Position numbers and translations under genes: made by a program
Shown: positions 35,101 through 47,599 of the stretch, one piece after another
How positions within the stretch are numbered: position 1 is the first letter of the stretch
Layout of the letters: the number at the start of each line of letters is the position of its first letter
Assembly: GCA_029204225.1 (NCBI GenBank)
Contig: CM055098.1
Span: forward strand, 14,398,533 to 14,462,532
DNA from: Diphasiastrum complanatum
Lineage: Eukaryota > Streptophyta > Lycopodiopsida > Lycopodiales > Lycopodiaceae
Reading direction: 5' to 3'
Length of the DNA stretch: 64,000 nt
Notes under the pieces: generated by a model
What the model saw: only the letters and a program-made list of their open reading frames with translations
Database searches by the model: none
Told to the model about the DNA's origin: nothing

Positions 35101-35893
35101 TAACTCTAAGGAGCTAGCTACTTAAGACCTTTTGGTCATTTGATCACTTTGTGCATCTACAGATTGTTCAACTCAATACTCTCTATCTCACTCCTTCTCT
35201 TCGCTTAGACACCAAGATCCGTAGATCCGTTATTGGAGCATCGTGAAGGAGGAGAAGTACAGAGTAAAGTATCCCCCCTATGCGTCATAGTGGAAGGATG
35301 TAGGCCGTGATGGTCATAGTCTGTCTGCAATTGTTTGAACAACTGCTGGTCCTTCGTTCAACTATTGATCGTTTGTTTCCTTTGTTGATAACCATAAGTG
35401 ATAACTTACGAAGCTAAACGATGAGATGGGTCAACCGTTGTTAGTTGACTTCGTAGGAACTCGCAAACCGTTGTCGCTAGTCGACTTCGTTGATAACCAT
35501 AAGTAGGTTGCTTATGTTTTCAGACGGTTGAGGAGAGTTGAATCTGGTCATGGCTTCCATCGTCGCTTGTGGTGGTCGATGGAGTTTTACGTTCCGTTAC
35601 CATTGAAGATTCTGCAAGTGCTCGTAGATAGTAACCTACGCGTTTTAACGACTCCCTGTGGTTTGCAGTTTGTTGGTGTTTGCGATTTCTTGCGGTTTGC
35701 AGTTTCAATCGTGCTTCTCCGTAAATGTTGATTTAACAGTGCCCTTCGGTCAGACCATAATCTGGCGATGGCTTTGCGGTTCTGCCCGATTCGACTTTGC
35801 GTGTATTTTTGCAAATACAAAAATACAAGGGTTTAAATTCTTGAGAATAGAAGGAGGGTGAAGGGATGAGTAGGAGAAGATTAAACTCCAACA
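34874..35893 (-). repeat. 3' LTR of copia E (about 1.0 kb, 3' end lost)
   Basis: It starts at 35893 with TGTTGGAGTTTAATC after ATATGGGAG. It contains (CT)n at 35041-35061 joined to (TA)n at 35062-35097 and is cut at 34873. The last 130 bp (34874-35005) match 38550-38685: GTTTGTGTGCAAGAGAGTGA and GAACACAATACAGTAGCG on the plus strand. This identifies the two as the LTR pair of one element. Confidence 0.7.
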
Positions 35894-37283
35894 CTCCCAT
35901 ATACTTGTTCAAAGCCTTTAAACACTAGTCTAGCTTTCCATTTGGATATAGATCCATCTAGCTTAAGCTTCAGCTTAAAGATCCACTTAGAATCAATTGG
36001 CTTTACACCTGTAGGAGGAATGACAAGACTCTAGGTCTTGTTCTTCATTAGAGATTGATATTCAGCATCCATGGCAGCTTTCCATTTGTCTGCATCGGGC
36101 ATTGATAGTGCTTCTGCTACGGTGGTAGGTTCGTCATGACTGATGAAAGCCTGAGGGATGAAGTGGTCAGGCTGTTGTCGTTGTCTCATAGATCTTCAAA
36201 TTGCAGGTTCTTGATCAGATGATTCTCCTTGGTGAATGACTGGGACTGTAGTATTTTGCGGTTAATGATCGTGGGTCTAGGCCCATCGACGGTAAGTGGA
36301 GCCCTTGGGATGAACTTCGTTGTTTGAACAGTCGTAGGTCGTAGCCTATTGATGGAAGGTGGAGCTGTTATGGCAGTCTCTTGTATTGGTTGCTTCTGCT
36401 TGAAATCATAATACTTGTCTTCAAGGAAGACAACATCGCGACTGACTGAGCTCTAGCCGTAAACCACATCAAACAGTCATAGGTCATAGCCTATCGATGG
36501 AAGGTGGAGTTGTTATGGCAGTGTCCTGTAATGGTTGCTTCTACTTGAAATCGTAACACTTGTCTTCAAGGAAGACAACATCGTGACTAACTGAGATTTG
36601 GCTCGTAACTACATCTTAAACACGATATGCCTTGTGTGAGTTGAATACCCGATGAAGATGCTTTTATAGCTTATTGGGTCCAGCTTCTTCCTCAGATCAG
36701 ATGGCATTTGTACATAGCAGAGACATCCGAAAACATGCAGGTGTTTCAAACTTGGTTTGTAACCGTAGTAGGCTTCAAACGGTGTCTTGGAATCAACCGC
36801 TTTAGTGCTAGAGTAGTTTTACAGATAGCAAGCCGTAGAGATAGCTTCTGCCCAAAAGGTTTGAGACAAATGATAGGTAGAGATGAAGGACTACCTATCA
36901 TGGATCATGCAGCTTCCAACAATGTGCGATTCTTCCGCTCTGCTACTCCGTTCTGTTGTGGAGTGTAGGTCGTAGTAAACTAGTGGTGCATGCCACATGA
37001 AGATAGGTAGTCCTTCATCTCATTTGACAAGAACTCTCCCCCTGAATCAGACTATAGGGCCTTGATTTTTTGACCAATTTGATTCTCAGCGTATTGCTTG
37101 AAGTCTTTGAAACAACGAAATGCTTCTGACTTTTTTTTTATGAACATAACTCTGGCAAATCAGGAGTGGTCATCAATGAATGTGATAGAATATAGAGCTT
37201 GACCAAATGAAGGTACGCACATAGGACCACACAAGTCATTGTGTATCTGTGACAAGATGGACTTTGCCCTTTTGGCTTGTCCT
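35894..37283 (-). pseudogene. Copia E: integrase and first part of reverse transcriptase
   Basis: On the minus strand 37283-36860 gives an integrase core with HNDLCGPM, FIDDHS, SDSGGEFLS and GVAERKNRTLLEAA, broken by stops. Further on is a 148-bp tandem duplication (36326-36473 and 36474-36620, sharing TCTTCAAGGAAGACAACATC). The RT start is next: WIFKLKLKLDGSISKWKARLV and KGFEQVYG, at which point the LTR begins. RT palm, active site and RNase H are absent, so the deletion ends exactly at the LTR border. Confidence 0.75.
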
Positions 37284-38294
37284 TTAGGAAATCTCGTCCC
37301 CTTGGCCTTCAACTTGGTGTGAACTAGAGTCACCAAAGAACATGTACTTTGATTCTGTAGCTATGAGTGTAGAGAAGAGGTCCTTGCATGGCGTCATGTG
37401 ATGAGAAGCACCTAAATCGAGATACCATTGATGGGCATCTCTACTGGATTGATCTTGTACCATCAGTGCCTTCTCTTCATCTTGAGATCCTTTGACTGTG
37501 TCAGAGTTGCCTTCTTGGTGCTGTTGCATCTTCTTCTTTGCTTCATTGTGCTTGAGGATGTGACAGTCCTTGATGTCGTGGTTGGTTCTTTTGCAATATC
37601 TACAAAATAGCTTGGTCTTGGACGATGAGTGACTGTGCTATTGTTGATGTGGTTGTAATGCTGCTGGCTGTTCTGTTGAATAGAGTGCAATGGATTTGGT
37701 GCTCATAGATGTGGACAAGCTTTTCCTCCTAACTTCTTCCTACAACAAACTTGCTGTCAATTTTTGGAGAGACAGCGCAGGGGTATTGCTCAGAAGCAAC
37801 ACTAGATTATCGTAGGAGGATGAAAGACTGGCAAGAAGAGACGTGGTAGAGTCTTCTTCTGAGATAGGGGAACCTATTGCAGCCAGTTGGTTCAGCAATT
37901 GCTTGAACTCGTTTAGATGGTCACTGACTGAGGTGCTTTCACTCATTCTAAGTGTCAGTACTTTCTTCCTCAAGAAGAGACGAGTCGAGACATATGAGGT
38001 CTCATAGATATTAGTGAGTGTATCCTATGCTTCTTTGGAAGTAGTGCAGTTGGATACATGAGCAATTTGAGTGTCTTTAAGGTTTAGAGATACAATGGCA
38101 AGAGCCTTGCCATCCTTGACTTCCCAAGCTGGGAGCTTTTCGGGTTCTGCCGGTCTGGCTATAGAACCGTTGACGTATCCCCATAACTCATTTTCAATCA
38201 GGATCATCCTCATTTTGAACTTCCACATGTGGAAGTCATCTCCGTTGAATTTATTGATCAAGCGGATCTCAAAGGTGCCTTCCATAGTGATCAA
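37284..38294 (-). pseudogene. Copia E: gag and protease
   Basis: Gag opens near 38294 (MITMEGTFEIRLINKFNGDD, FHMWKFKMRMILIENELWGYV), continues at 37973 (MRKKVLTLRMSESTSVSDHL, FKQLLNQLAAIGSPISEED), and a CCHC-like knuckle CRYCKRTNHDIKDC lies near 37560-37610. The protease reads WYLDLGASHHMTPC (37430-37470), with DLG where DSG or DTG is usual. Frame changes separate the parts. The family resembles widespread plant copia elements with a gag of about 250 residues. Confidence 0.8.
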
Positions 38295-38358
38295 AATTAT
38301 ACACAGACAACTTTGAATAGCTTTTGGAAAAGATTCTGGACTCTAGTAATCCACTGAA

Positions 38359-38375
38359 CCAATGCTCTGATACCA
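38359..38375 (-). other. Primer-binding site of copia E
   Basis: TGGTATCAGAGCATTGG on the minus strand is an exact match to the copia tRNA-Met consensus, starting four bases after the presumed LTR end at 38380. Confidence 0.9.
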
Positions 38376-38379
38376 CTTA

Positions 38380-38685
38380 TGTTGGTGACACAGTAATAAC
38401 TACGATTTCAGGAACATGGATTGACTAGGGAATGGAATCAAAAGCTTGTTGTCCTTTTGGGTTATCTAAGTAGGAGTCTGAGACTGTTGTAACAGTAGGA
38501 TTGCGAAGCATTAGGCATCTTGGACAGCCATGCGATCCTCTGTCTCTGATAACCGTGTTTGTGTGCAAGAGAGTGAGAGAGACAATCGCATTCAATCAAA
38601 AACGTAATAATTGAACAATAACAAATCTATGTAAATGAGAGAATCGAAACACAATACAGTAGCGCTGATAAGCGTGTATTCCTGA
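38380..38685 (-). repeat. 5' LTR of copia E (3' 306 bp only)
   Basis: The minus strand ends ...GTCACCAACA at 38380, before the primer-binding site. The outer part is lost at 38685, where homology with 34874-35005 stops. The two LTR copies overlap only over about 135 bp. Confidence 0.7.
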
Positions 38686-39470
38686 ATTAGAAAGTTAAAT
38701 TATCATTATTCAGTAGAAATTTCATTTGTAATTAAAAGGATTATTTAGTTCTCAAAACTTGTCATTTTTGTAGTAGATAGGGATATACTTCAAATTGGGC
38801 TTTAAGGAAGTATTAGTTGGTTATTTCTACTATTGTTGAGTCCTTATGCTATAAAAAAGTTTTTTTTTCCTTTTTTTTTCCTACTAATATTTAATTTTCT
38901 AATTTTATGTTCCTAACCATCTACCCTTGTTTGGTTTTAAGTATCATAGTAAGATTTCCATACATCTTATGCTTTGCCTCTGCTTTGAAGTAGATCATAC
39001 AGATTTATGTGTTGTTTTTGAATATTTCTTCAATCATTTTTAACATGTTTTCCAACATTGACTATACATGATAAACATTTTGTTTCATTGTCGTTGTCAC
39101 GGTTATAGTTACCAATCACTCTCATGCAAAAACATGGTAAATGCAACTTTCATTCATAAAGCAATATGCATATAGTAATCAATACCATTTTCAAAACAAG
39201 AGACAAACATGACAAAATTGGGTTGCTAGTTAAAAATCTTGTCTTCTGAATCTTGCATCTCAATTTGCTTGCTAGCAAAATATTACAAGTTTACATTAAT
39301 AATTGACTTAATAAAGCTATGTTACATAATTTTTCATGAATCTACCTACTTTACTACACACAATTTCTTGCATTTGAAAATAAAAAACAAATTCTTTTGT
39401 ACATTTCAAAAAATAAGTAGGTTGTTAAAAAGTCAGTTTCCTTTTTGCACTTGACACTGGACCCCTGAGG
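38686..39470. other. Unassigned AT-rich region
   Basis: No LTR, ORF family or repeat shared with the rest of the window is visible. It contains poly-T runs at 38860-38880. Confidence 0.3.
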
Positions 39471-39655
39471 GCCATTGCTCACCTTTTTGACAGATTGAGA
39501 CTCTAATGTCTGAATTTGGAGCAAATCTAAGAGAATTACTTTCAAGATTCCATGACTTTGTCTTTTATTGTCTTGTCATGACTTTACTTTCTTGTCTTGT
39601 CATGACTTTGTCTTTTCATGTCTTGTCAAGACTTGCGTCGTCGTCTATCTCTGAA
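39471..39655 (+). repeat. Upstream segment shared with P450 copy 3
   Basis: GCAAATCTAAGAGAATTAC, then a purine/pyrimidine-simple stretch built on TCTTGTCATGACTTT units (39555-39625). The inverse of this segment lies at 51930-52025 plus 52946-53010, upstream of P450 copy 3, where a 920-bp insertion splits it. It marks common ancestry of the two 5' regions, or an older dispersed repeat. Confidence 0.7.
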
Positions 39656-39786
39656 GGAATTGAGAGAGCAAAAAAGTCCATGGATCAATGGTTAACTCCT
39701 TGATTAGACTGAAAACGCCGCGGTAATACTGCTTTCTGGGACATAGCTAGTACTAAAGGCCGTACTTTACTGAATCTCCTCATCAG

Positions 39787-40596
<810 letters not shown>

Positions 40597-41010
40597 AGAA
40601 CTTAAAATTCCCTCCCAATTGCCCTTCATGTTAAAATATTGTGACCTACTTAAGATCATACAGAAAAGAGATCAACCAGATTAAAGATCATAGTCAATGG
40701 GGACACCCAAAAAGGCTTCCTGAACTTAGCATTCTTATAGAACATTAAACAAACGCAAGATCCCGAGGCAGGAGAATATGGATCAAATTTGCTATAATAT
40801 ATGACATCAATGTATGTCGAGCCCAATGTTAATTTATCTGTTTTTGTGATTGAAAATTTGCTAGAGTATCACGAAGACATTTCAATTAGCCTAGGGACTA
40901 GTGACCATTTTGATGGTTCTTCACATGTACAACATTTTTTTTTATATAGATAAGGAAAAGATGCAAGCTGATAGTAGTACTTCTTACTTTGTCTCACTCC
41001 TTTGTAAGTA
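40597..41010 (+). repeat. 3' flank of P450 copy 2
   Basis: Aligned with 367-770 downstream of copy 1 (same landmarks, small indels). It carries an extra block near 40700-40725 relative to copy 1. No gene is seen between here and 41260. Confidence 0.65.
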
Positions 41011-41269
41011 ATGGCAGATCTGTACCCGCAGATTCAAGGCAACCTGCACAGCTATTCGATCTACATGCAGCAAAACACAATCATCTAAGAATAAGTGCAA
41101 TATCACAAGGACGACAAGAACACACGAGAGGTACAAAAACTCGAGTGAGGCATCATAGCCAGAAATCACTCATATGTATCCACTTCACAGCTGCCCATCA
41201 AGAACAGGGCTCGCACATGCCAAGAAATCAAAACTTACATCTGTGTATTTAACTTTACAATGCACGTCC

Positions 41270-41640
41270 TAATCCCAAGAATTGGGCAACAGACCCTATA
41301 AACACTTTCATACCGTTATGACAGCAGCAAGAATTTGCAATTGACCCAGCAAACTTTCCCTCAATTCAAACTTCCCAACATCAAGCATCCCCATTTGTTC
41401 CCTCAGATAACAAAGCCTCCCTCTGGGCATGGATTTGGTATCTGCAATCATCTCGTAAGTGCAACAATATTCTATTTTAATTAGATTACCCTGCACTAGA
41501 TCTCTTACATAATGATACTGCAATACTTGCTTCGCTTATGAAATCCACCATTTTTGCAGAGGAATATACAGCCTTGGTTGTCACTGTAGAGCATATTAGG
41601 CTGATTCTTGATTCCCAACTTACACTACTATAGCAAATAT
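41270..41640 (-). pseudogene. Ty1/copia RNase H C-terminal fragment
   Basis: The minus-strand ORF 41523-41311 reads MQYHYVRDLVQGNLIKIEYC, then EMIADTKSMPRGR and YLREQMGM, the tail of copia RNase H (YHYIRDLVExGxIKVEYC..EMIADxLTKPL). It is a short scrap without catalytic residues. Nothing recognisable lies between 41640 and 42040. Confidence 0.75.
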
Positions 41641-42039
41641 GTGCAATTACTTTACATACTTTTGGTACTGCTTTAGATTATGTTTTTATGACATGCAGCA
41701 CATATTACGGCATCATGCGACATTCTTTGCAAGAAATAGCGGAAGTCTTAGCAAATGGTCATCGCAAGGAATGGAAAAATCTCATTGGCAAGCAAGAGCG
41801 GCATTTCATAAAAGTACACAACATGGTGGACATTTCAGAGGTAGATTGTCACATCCATTCCTGGCAAGGTACTACAGGAGCAAGAAGAAAGGATAAGACA
41901 TATTGATCAAGCAAACTTGTACATCAAGAGAATAAAAAACTACAGAGTTGGAAAGAAAGAAAAAGGAAGAACCCTAGAGGTAAGAACAAAGGAAAACTTC
42001 GTGTCAAATTTCCATTTCAATTTGAATAAATAAAAAAAA

Positions 42040-43480
42040 GGTCTAGTTTTAGATATTCAACTTCTACTATGTCCCACAGTCGTTGCAAGGATGGGATTAG
42101 CAAATATGTTCTTCAATAGAGCATGGGGTTGTAAGGCCCGTTGGTCGGAACTCATTCAAGGGTTTGAATTCCACATTAAGTATCGTCGAGGTACGTCAAA
42201 TTGTGTCGCTGATGCTTTGAGTGGGATTGGAGAAGTTAATCAGTTATGATTTGTTGAATTCCAATCCGAGTTGTAATTTTCTCTGCGAGATCTTTGTCGA
42301 ACCGATGAGTTTTTCGGTCATATTTGGCAAGATGTCCTGGCAGAAAGCTTTGTAGTGATTGAGAGATAATCTTGGAAAGCAGGTTTCCAAGAAATCTCGT
42401 GAAGAGAAGATACTTGATGATTATTCCATTAGAAATGGTTTGCTTTTCCGCAGAGGAAAAGTTTGTGTGCCAGATATCGCGGACATAAGGGCCCAAATCT
42501 TGCACGAGTGCCACGCTTACGATAGCCTCAGCGCGGGACACCCTAGTATACAGAGGACACTTGACCTTGTTAAGAGAGAATTTACAGTGCCAAGTAAATA
42601 AAGTGGAAAGACTCAAAGCAGCTAGTCTGTTGCATCCATTGGAAATTCCCAGCAAGAAATGGGAAAGCATTTCCATGGATTTTGTGGTCGGACTCCCCAG
42701 GTCAAGGAAGCGTCACGATGCTATTTGGGTAGTAGTTGACAGGCTAACCGAAATGGCTCAGTTTATATTAACAAAAACTACTGTCAAAGCTTTAAAACTT
42801 GCTCAACTCTTCTCTGAAAAGTTGTTCAGGTTGTATGGTTTGTCGAACGATATTGTTAGTGATCGTGATTCCAAGTTCACTGGCAAGTTTTGGTAGGTGG
42901 TCTTTGAAAGATTGGAAACTACTTTAAGTCTATCATCTACAGATCACCCAGAAACGGATGGTCAGACCGAACGTGTCAACCAGTCGATGGAAGATATGCT
43001 TCATGCATATGTTTCCAGGCAACAATCAGATTGGGAAAAGTATCTCCCAATGGCTAAGTTCGCATACAATAGTATGAAGCATTTTGCCACTAGTTTTAGT
43101 CCTTTTATGCTCTTGTACGGCTTTCAGCCTCGTTCCCCTATCTCCGTTGGACTCAAAGGCCTCAAGGTTCAGGCTGCAGTGGACTTCTTGCACAATATGT
43201 AGGAAATGTTGCAGGTGGCTAGGGAAAACATTAGATCGGCTCAAGATAGAGCCCAGTTCTATGCCAACCGAAGTCACGCTCCTCGAGAGTTTGAGATCGG
43301 TGATTGGGTGTATCTTAGAATCCCCAAGGAATCTAAGACACTTCAAACGGGGAAATGTCCAAAGTTATCTCCATGTTTTAGCGGTCCTTTCAAAGTCCTT
43401 AAGAAGATTGGTAGGGCTGCTTATAGACTAGAACTCCATGTTGGAACTAAGGGTCATCCTGTATTCCATCTATAATATGC
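42040..43480 (+). pseudogene. Ty3/gypsy fragment I: RNase H end and integrase
   Basis: RNase H tail (CKARWSELIQGFEFHIKY, CVADALSGIGEVN) is followed by an integrase zinc-domain region with a frameshift, the core (MDFVVGLPRSRK, VVVDRLTEMAQF, VSDRDSKFTGKF, DHPETDGQTERVN) and the C-terminal fold (FEIGDWVYLRIP, LSPCFSGPFKVLKKIG). The three acidic catalytic residues are present, but a TAG follows TGKFW and another ends at 43202. It stops at 43475 before any chromodomain. It is closely related to element J on the opposite strand. Confidence 0.9.
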
Positions 43481-43869
43481 CATGTGGTTACTGTCTTTGA
43501 GCACAGAACTGAAACTTGGGTATAGATCAACTTTTAGAAAACACTAGAAATCAGGGTAATGCAATAATTATTATTAAAATGTTAAATTTGTACGTATTGA
43601 TATTAGAATTTGATAATGATTAAGAACTACTTGTATGATTTTTGTATTTAAAAAAGAAATAAAATGGCATGCACTTTGTTAAAATTTTATCATTGGCCAC
43701 TCAAAGAATGTATTAAAGCCTAGAACCGAAAAAATATATATATGAAAATAAAAACCTATAGTTTACTATTCGATAGGCTCATAACCTATTAGGGCTCAAA
43801 CATGTAGATTATGAGAACCTACAAAAATTTATTAGTAGTTAAAATAAAAATCTAGTAGGCCTTTTGAAA
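43481..43869. other. Unassigned AT-rich region
   Basis: No feature recognised. It contains a short TATATATATG run at 43734. Confidence 0.3.
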
Positions 43870-44240
43870 TGGATTACATGTTTTTGGCAAGCATAGGGCG
43901 GGTTCCATGAGATGAAACAAGCACCATTTCGTAATGATCTTTCTAGAAATCTCTAAGGTTATGAACACTAGTTTTATCTTATCTATTGTGATATGCAAGC
44001 TCTTCAAACATGAAAATTTCGAATAAAATAATTTTCATTTTTGAGGTATGACGATATACACAATCAATCCATTCAAACATTGACATGCAACACATTTTGA
44101 AACCTTTATGCAAGGTATTGTGCCAACCTTGGTGCATTCTAACAGGTAATTTGCCAAGCGAGGCCACCATTTGATATCCAGCACATCAATAAGGTGATCT
44201 GAAAGATCTAGATTGAGCAGGTTTGCTATGCATGCCCAAT
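43870..44240 (+). repeat. Dispersed repeat R, copy 1
   Basis: It aligns in the same orientation with 53015-53350. Landmarks are GATGAAACAAGCACCATTTC, AACACTAGTTTTAT, GACATG..ACACATTTTGAAAC, CCTTTATGCAAGGTA and AAGGTGATCTGAAAGATC. The copies differ at perhaps 15 percent of positions by eye. No coding capacity is evident. Confidence 0.7.
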
Positions 44241-45430
44241 TTTTTTTTTAAAACCAAAATAAGTATTTTAATTTGAATGATACCTATTATTTTTTTGTGA
44301 TATTATTATTGCTCACATGACTTATGGATGACCATTTTTTAATTGATAAAGCTTTTTTGGATATCTTCCACATATAAGAAGGCTCGATTAATTAAGCATT
44401 GCTTCTTAATTAGATATGCACTTAGATATAAATGCGAAGAGTTACTGATATATATCTCTAAGATGTGGATGTGCTTGCTTTCAATTTGAGCTGACAAAGA
44501 CAAATCATCTATGAAAGCCAGCAATTTTTATTTTACAAGATGTCTTAGTTTAAATGCATAACCATGATCTTCAACTTAGTAGAACAAAGCAAAGTCACAA
44601 TGTATAATTCTTTTATCAACATTTAATGATGACTCAGATGGGAATATGCCAATAGACTCTAATGAAGAACATGAGCTATGAACTTTATTGATTGAAAAAT
44701 AGAGTTTTGAAAATATATCAATCATCGAGGTGAGAGCAATCAATGAGAGCAATCATTGAGGTGAAAGCAATCAATGAAATCCCCTTGGAGTTTGACTAGT
44801 AAAAAAGCATATAAAAAATGTTTTGAGTATTTTCAAGATTTTGTGGATTTAGCATAAAGCAACATCCAACCTATCCTATGAGTTTTTAAAAATTAAGTTA
44901 ATCTAGACTATTGAAAACCTATGTATTTTATTCATAGATGATCATTTTTTCTTTAGATGGTTTTTTCACAAAGTTCAATTATTTGGGGCATGACGTATTA
45001 ATTTTTGGAGTCAAAAAGCATGTTCTTGTAATAACTTCCAAAAAATTTGGACATATTTTTTTTGAAAAACCAGGTTTTTGGACAAACATTGAAAACTTGT
45101 TAAATTGGACACTTTTTGGAATTTTGACCCATTTCATGAGATTCTGTGTTTAAAATAGGATGGAGAATGGATTCTGTTGGTCATGAATAGATGTTTATTT
45201 TTTGCATCAGTATCCAGTAACTTATGATGAACAAATCATTGTCTAATAACTAGTTAAATAGAATACTAAAAAAAATTGATTGCCCTTATAATTCAATCTC
45301 TCTAATTTATTAGATTAAATAATAGAATTTATCTAAAGTGTGTTAAATGTATATAATGATGTTATATTCATATGACTATGAATTAGAATGGAATGGTAGA
45401 ATACTAAGAGATTACTAACCAAATAGACAA
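44241..45430. other. Unassigned AT-rich region
   Basis: No ORF, LTR or motif that I can support. A short tandem GAGAGCAATCAATGA / GAGAGCAATCATTGAGG repeat lies at 44730-44775. Confidence 0.3.
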
Positions 45431-46713
45431 TCCTCAATAATTGTTGTTTATAGAAAAGGACCACGATTTGGATCTAGTTAGGTTACCTAAAGGAAAGAAA
45501 ACCATAGGATCCAAGTGGGTATTCAAAATTAAGTATGATGCAGATGGGAAGATGAATAAATATAAAGCCAGATTTGTGGCGAAAGGGTACTCACATATTC
45601 ATGTGATAGAATATGATGATACATGTTTACCTATGGCAAGAAATTCCTATATCAGAATTCTGTTAGCTTGGGTGATGGTCAATGATTTCGAGATTCATCA
45701 AATGGATGTGAAGCTGATGGCCTTTATAAATGAGAATCTACATGAAGAAATATACATGAATCAACCAGAGGGTTTTGAAGTTGGGGCCCGAGGTTGGTGT
45801 GTAATTAGCTAAATAAAGCCCCAGGTTGGTGTGTAAGCTAAATAAAACTATCTATGGATTGAAGCAAGCATGTAGGTCTTGGTACAAAAGAATTGAGGCA
45901 TTCTTTCACATGGAAGAATTTTCAAGGTGCAATGGTGACAATAGTGTCTTCTACAAAAGAGAGAATGATAAGGTAATTGTAGCTATTTATGGGATGATCT
46001 CATCCTCATTTGAAACAATATTAAGGTGTTAGATGATTGCAAAGGAGAGTTAAATCTGGAATTTGACATGAAGGACCTAGGAGATTTGAACTACTATCTT
46101 GGGATAGAAATAAAGAGGGATAGAAGCAATAGAACAATGAGTTTGAACCAAGGAAAATATATTCAAGATGTCTTGGAAAGGTTCAACATGGATAATTGCC
46201 ATCCAATGATAGCACATGTGGAGTGTGGAACAAGACTAGCAAGGACATGTGCCCACAGAGCGAGGATGAAGAATTGGAGATGAACAGATATCCATTTCAA
46301 AGCTTGGTGGGATCCCTAATATATGCAGTGTTGTGCACACGGCCAGACATGGCCTTGGCAGGAGGGAAGCTGAGCCAATTCCTTGTCAACCCTAGATTAG
46401 CGCATTGGAAAGCTGCAACAAGGATATTAAGATACTTGAAGGGATCACAACATGTAGGAATCACATATATAGGGATGGACTTTGCAGCTACATGATATGT
46501 GGACTCTGATTGCGGGGGGGGGGGATTGATGATAGAAAGTCTACCTATGCATACGTCTTCATTGCAAGTGGGGGAGCTGTGACATGGACAAGCTGCAAGC
46601 AGAGATCAATTGTGCTTTTGTCTACAGAAACTGAATATATGGGGATATGTCAGGGAGCTAGGGAATACTTGTGGATTGGGAACTTCTTGCTAGAGTTGGT
46701 AGTGGAGGTATAA
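45431..46713 (+). pseudogene. Ty1/copia reverse transcriptase and RNase H fragment
   Basis: It starts with KKTIGSKWVFKIKYDADGK, KARFVAKGYS and HQMDVKLMAF, then YGLKQACRSWYKRIEAFF. The active-site box is destroyed (VAIYGMIS in place of YVDD). It continues with MKDLGDLNYYLGIEIKR, a frameshift, RPDMALAGGKLSQF, AATRILRYLKGSQ, a G10 run at 46515 causing a frame change, DDRKSTYAYVF and ETEYMGICQGARE. It ends at LVVEV stop (46711-46713) without an own LTR. Confidence 0.9.
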
Positions 46714-46739
46714 ACGATCCTCTCTGGATCATAACAAGA

Positions 46740-47532
46740 TGATGTGAATACAGAGATCTGTAAGAGATAGAGAGAGACGTAGCGAATAGAGTAAGAAAGT
46801 AAAGACACCATAGCTATGCATGAAAGTCTGCCAACGAGAAGAACATAGTGAAAGAGTAGAATGTCATTCCACCAACGAGCGAGACACTGACGAATTCACT
46901 CTAAATTTAAAACTGATAATACAGTCACTCTACTTTCGTACATCTTGTCTTGTGCTGTGTATCATGATTGCTAGAATAAAATATGCTTTGTGAAGCATCG
47001 TCGAGTGTCTGGAATCCTATAAGGGCTTCCGCACAAAAAGATAATTTGAAGACAACGAATTGTTTGTGATAAAGAAGACGAAGAGGACGAATACGAATCA
47101 GTCCCACACACGCGCTTCTGTAACCTAACAACAACATACAGAGCACTCTGTTAACTAACCACCTGGTTAGCACAAAACAATGCATTACAAGAAACATTAC
47201 AAGATAGATAGAAAGGATATAAATACCTGATAGGCATCAGATAGAATGTGCGAGACAAAAAGGATAGGAGATGATTAAGTGCTCAGAGAAGCACATTATC
47301 TGTGTACGTCTTCATGAAAGCATATATATTATTCAATCCTTCCATCTTCAACGAATCTGGTATTCTACTGCTATGATGTCTTGTGTTGTTCTCTGTGAGT
47401 GTTAGGTTGTATCGTTTGTTGTTTTGTTTGCTATTTTTTTATGCAGGTTAGGTGACTCACACACAAAATCAGAGCTCGAGACTAACTCAGAATATCAGAA
47501 GACCAGCTTCCGCTCAATCATAAGTTGCAACA
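46740..47532 (+). repeat. 5' LTR of copia F (left border uncertain)
   Basis: The right end TTGCAACA at 47525-47532 is followed by one base and the primer-binding site. The left end is somewhere after 46713. No second LTR is present because F is cut at 50693, so the length (up to about 800 bp) is an estimate. Confidence 0.5.
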
Positions 47533-47533
47533 A

Positions 47534-47546
47534 TGGTATCAGAGCC
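47534..47546 (+). other. Primer-binding site of copia F
   Basis: TGGTATCAGAGCC is an exact match to the copia tRNA-Met PBS. Confidence 0.9.
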
Positions 47547-47599
47547 AACAAGTTGTCACTACTGATATCCCAGCAGTGATTCTTCCAGACAACATAATA

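Noticed and set aside
44938-45153. 71-codon ORF in the gene-free AT-rich stretch
   Set aside because: No similarity to any family I know and composition follows the surrounding AT-rich DNA.
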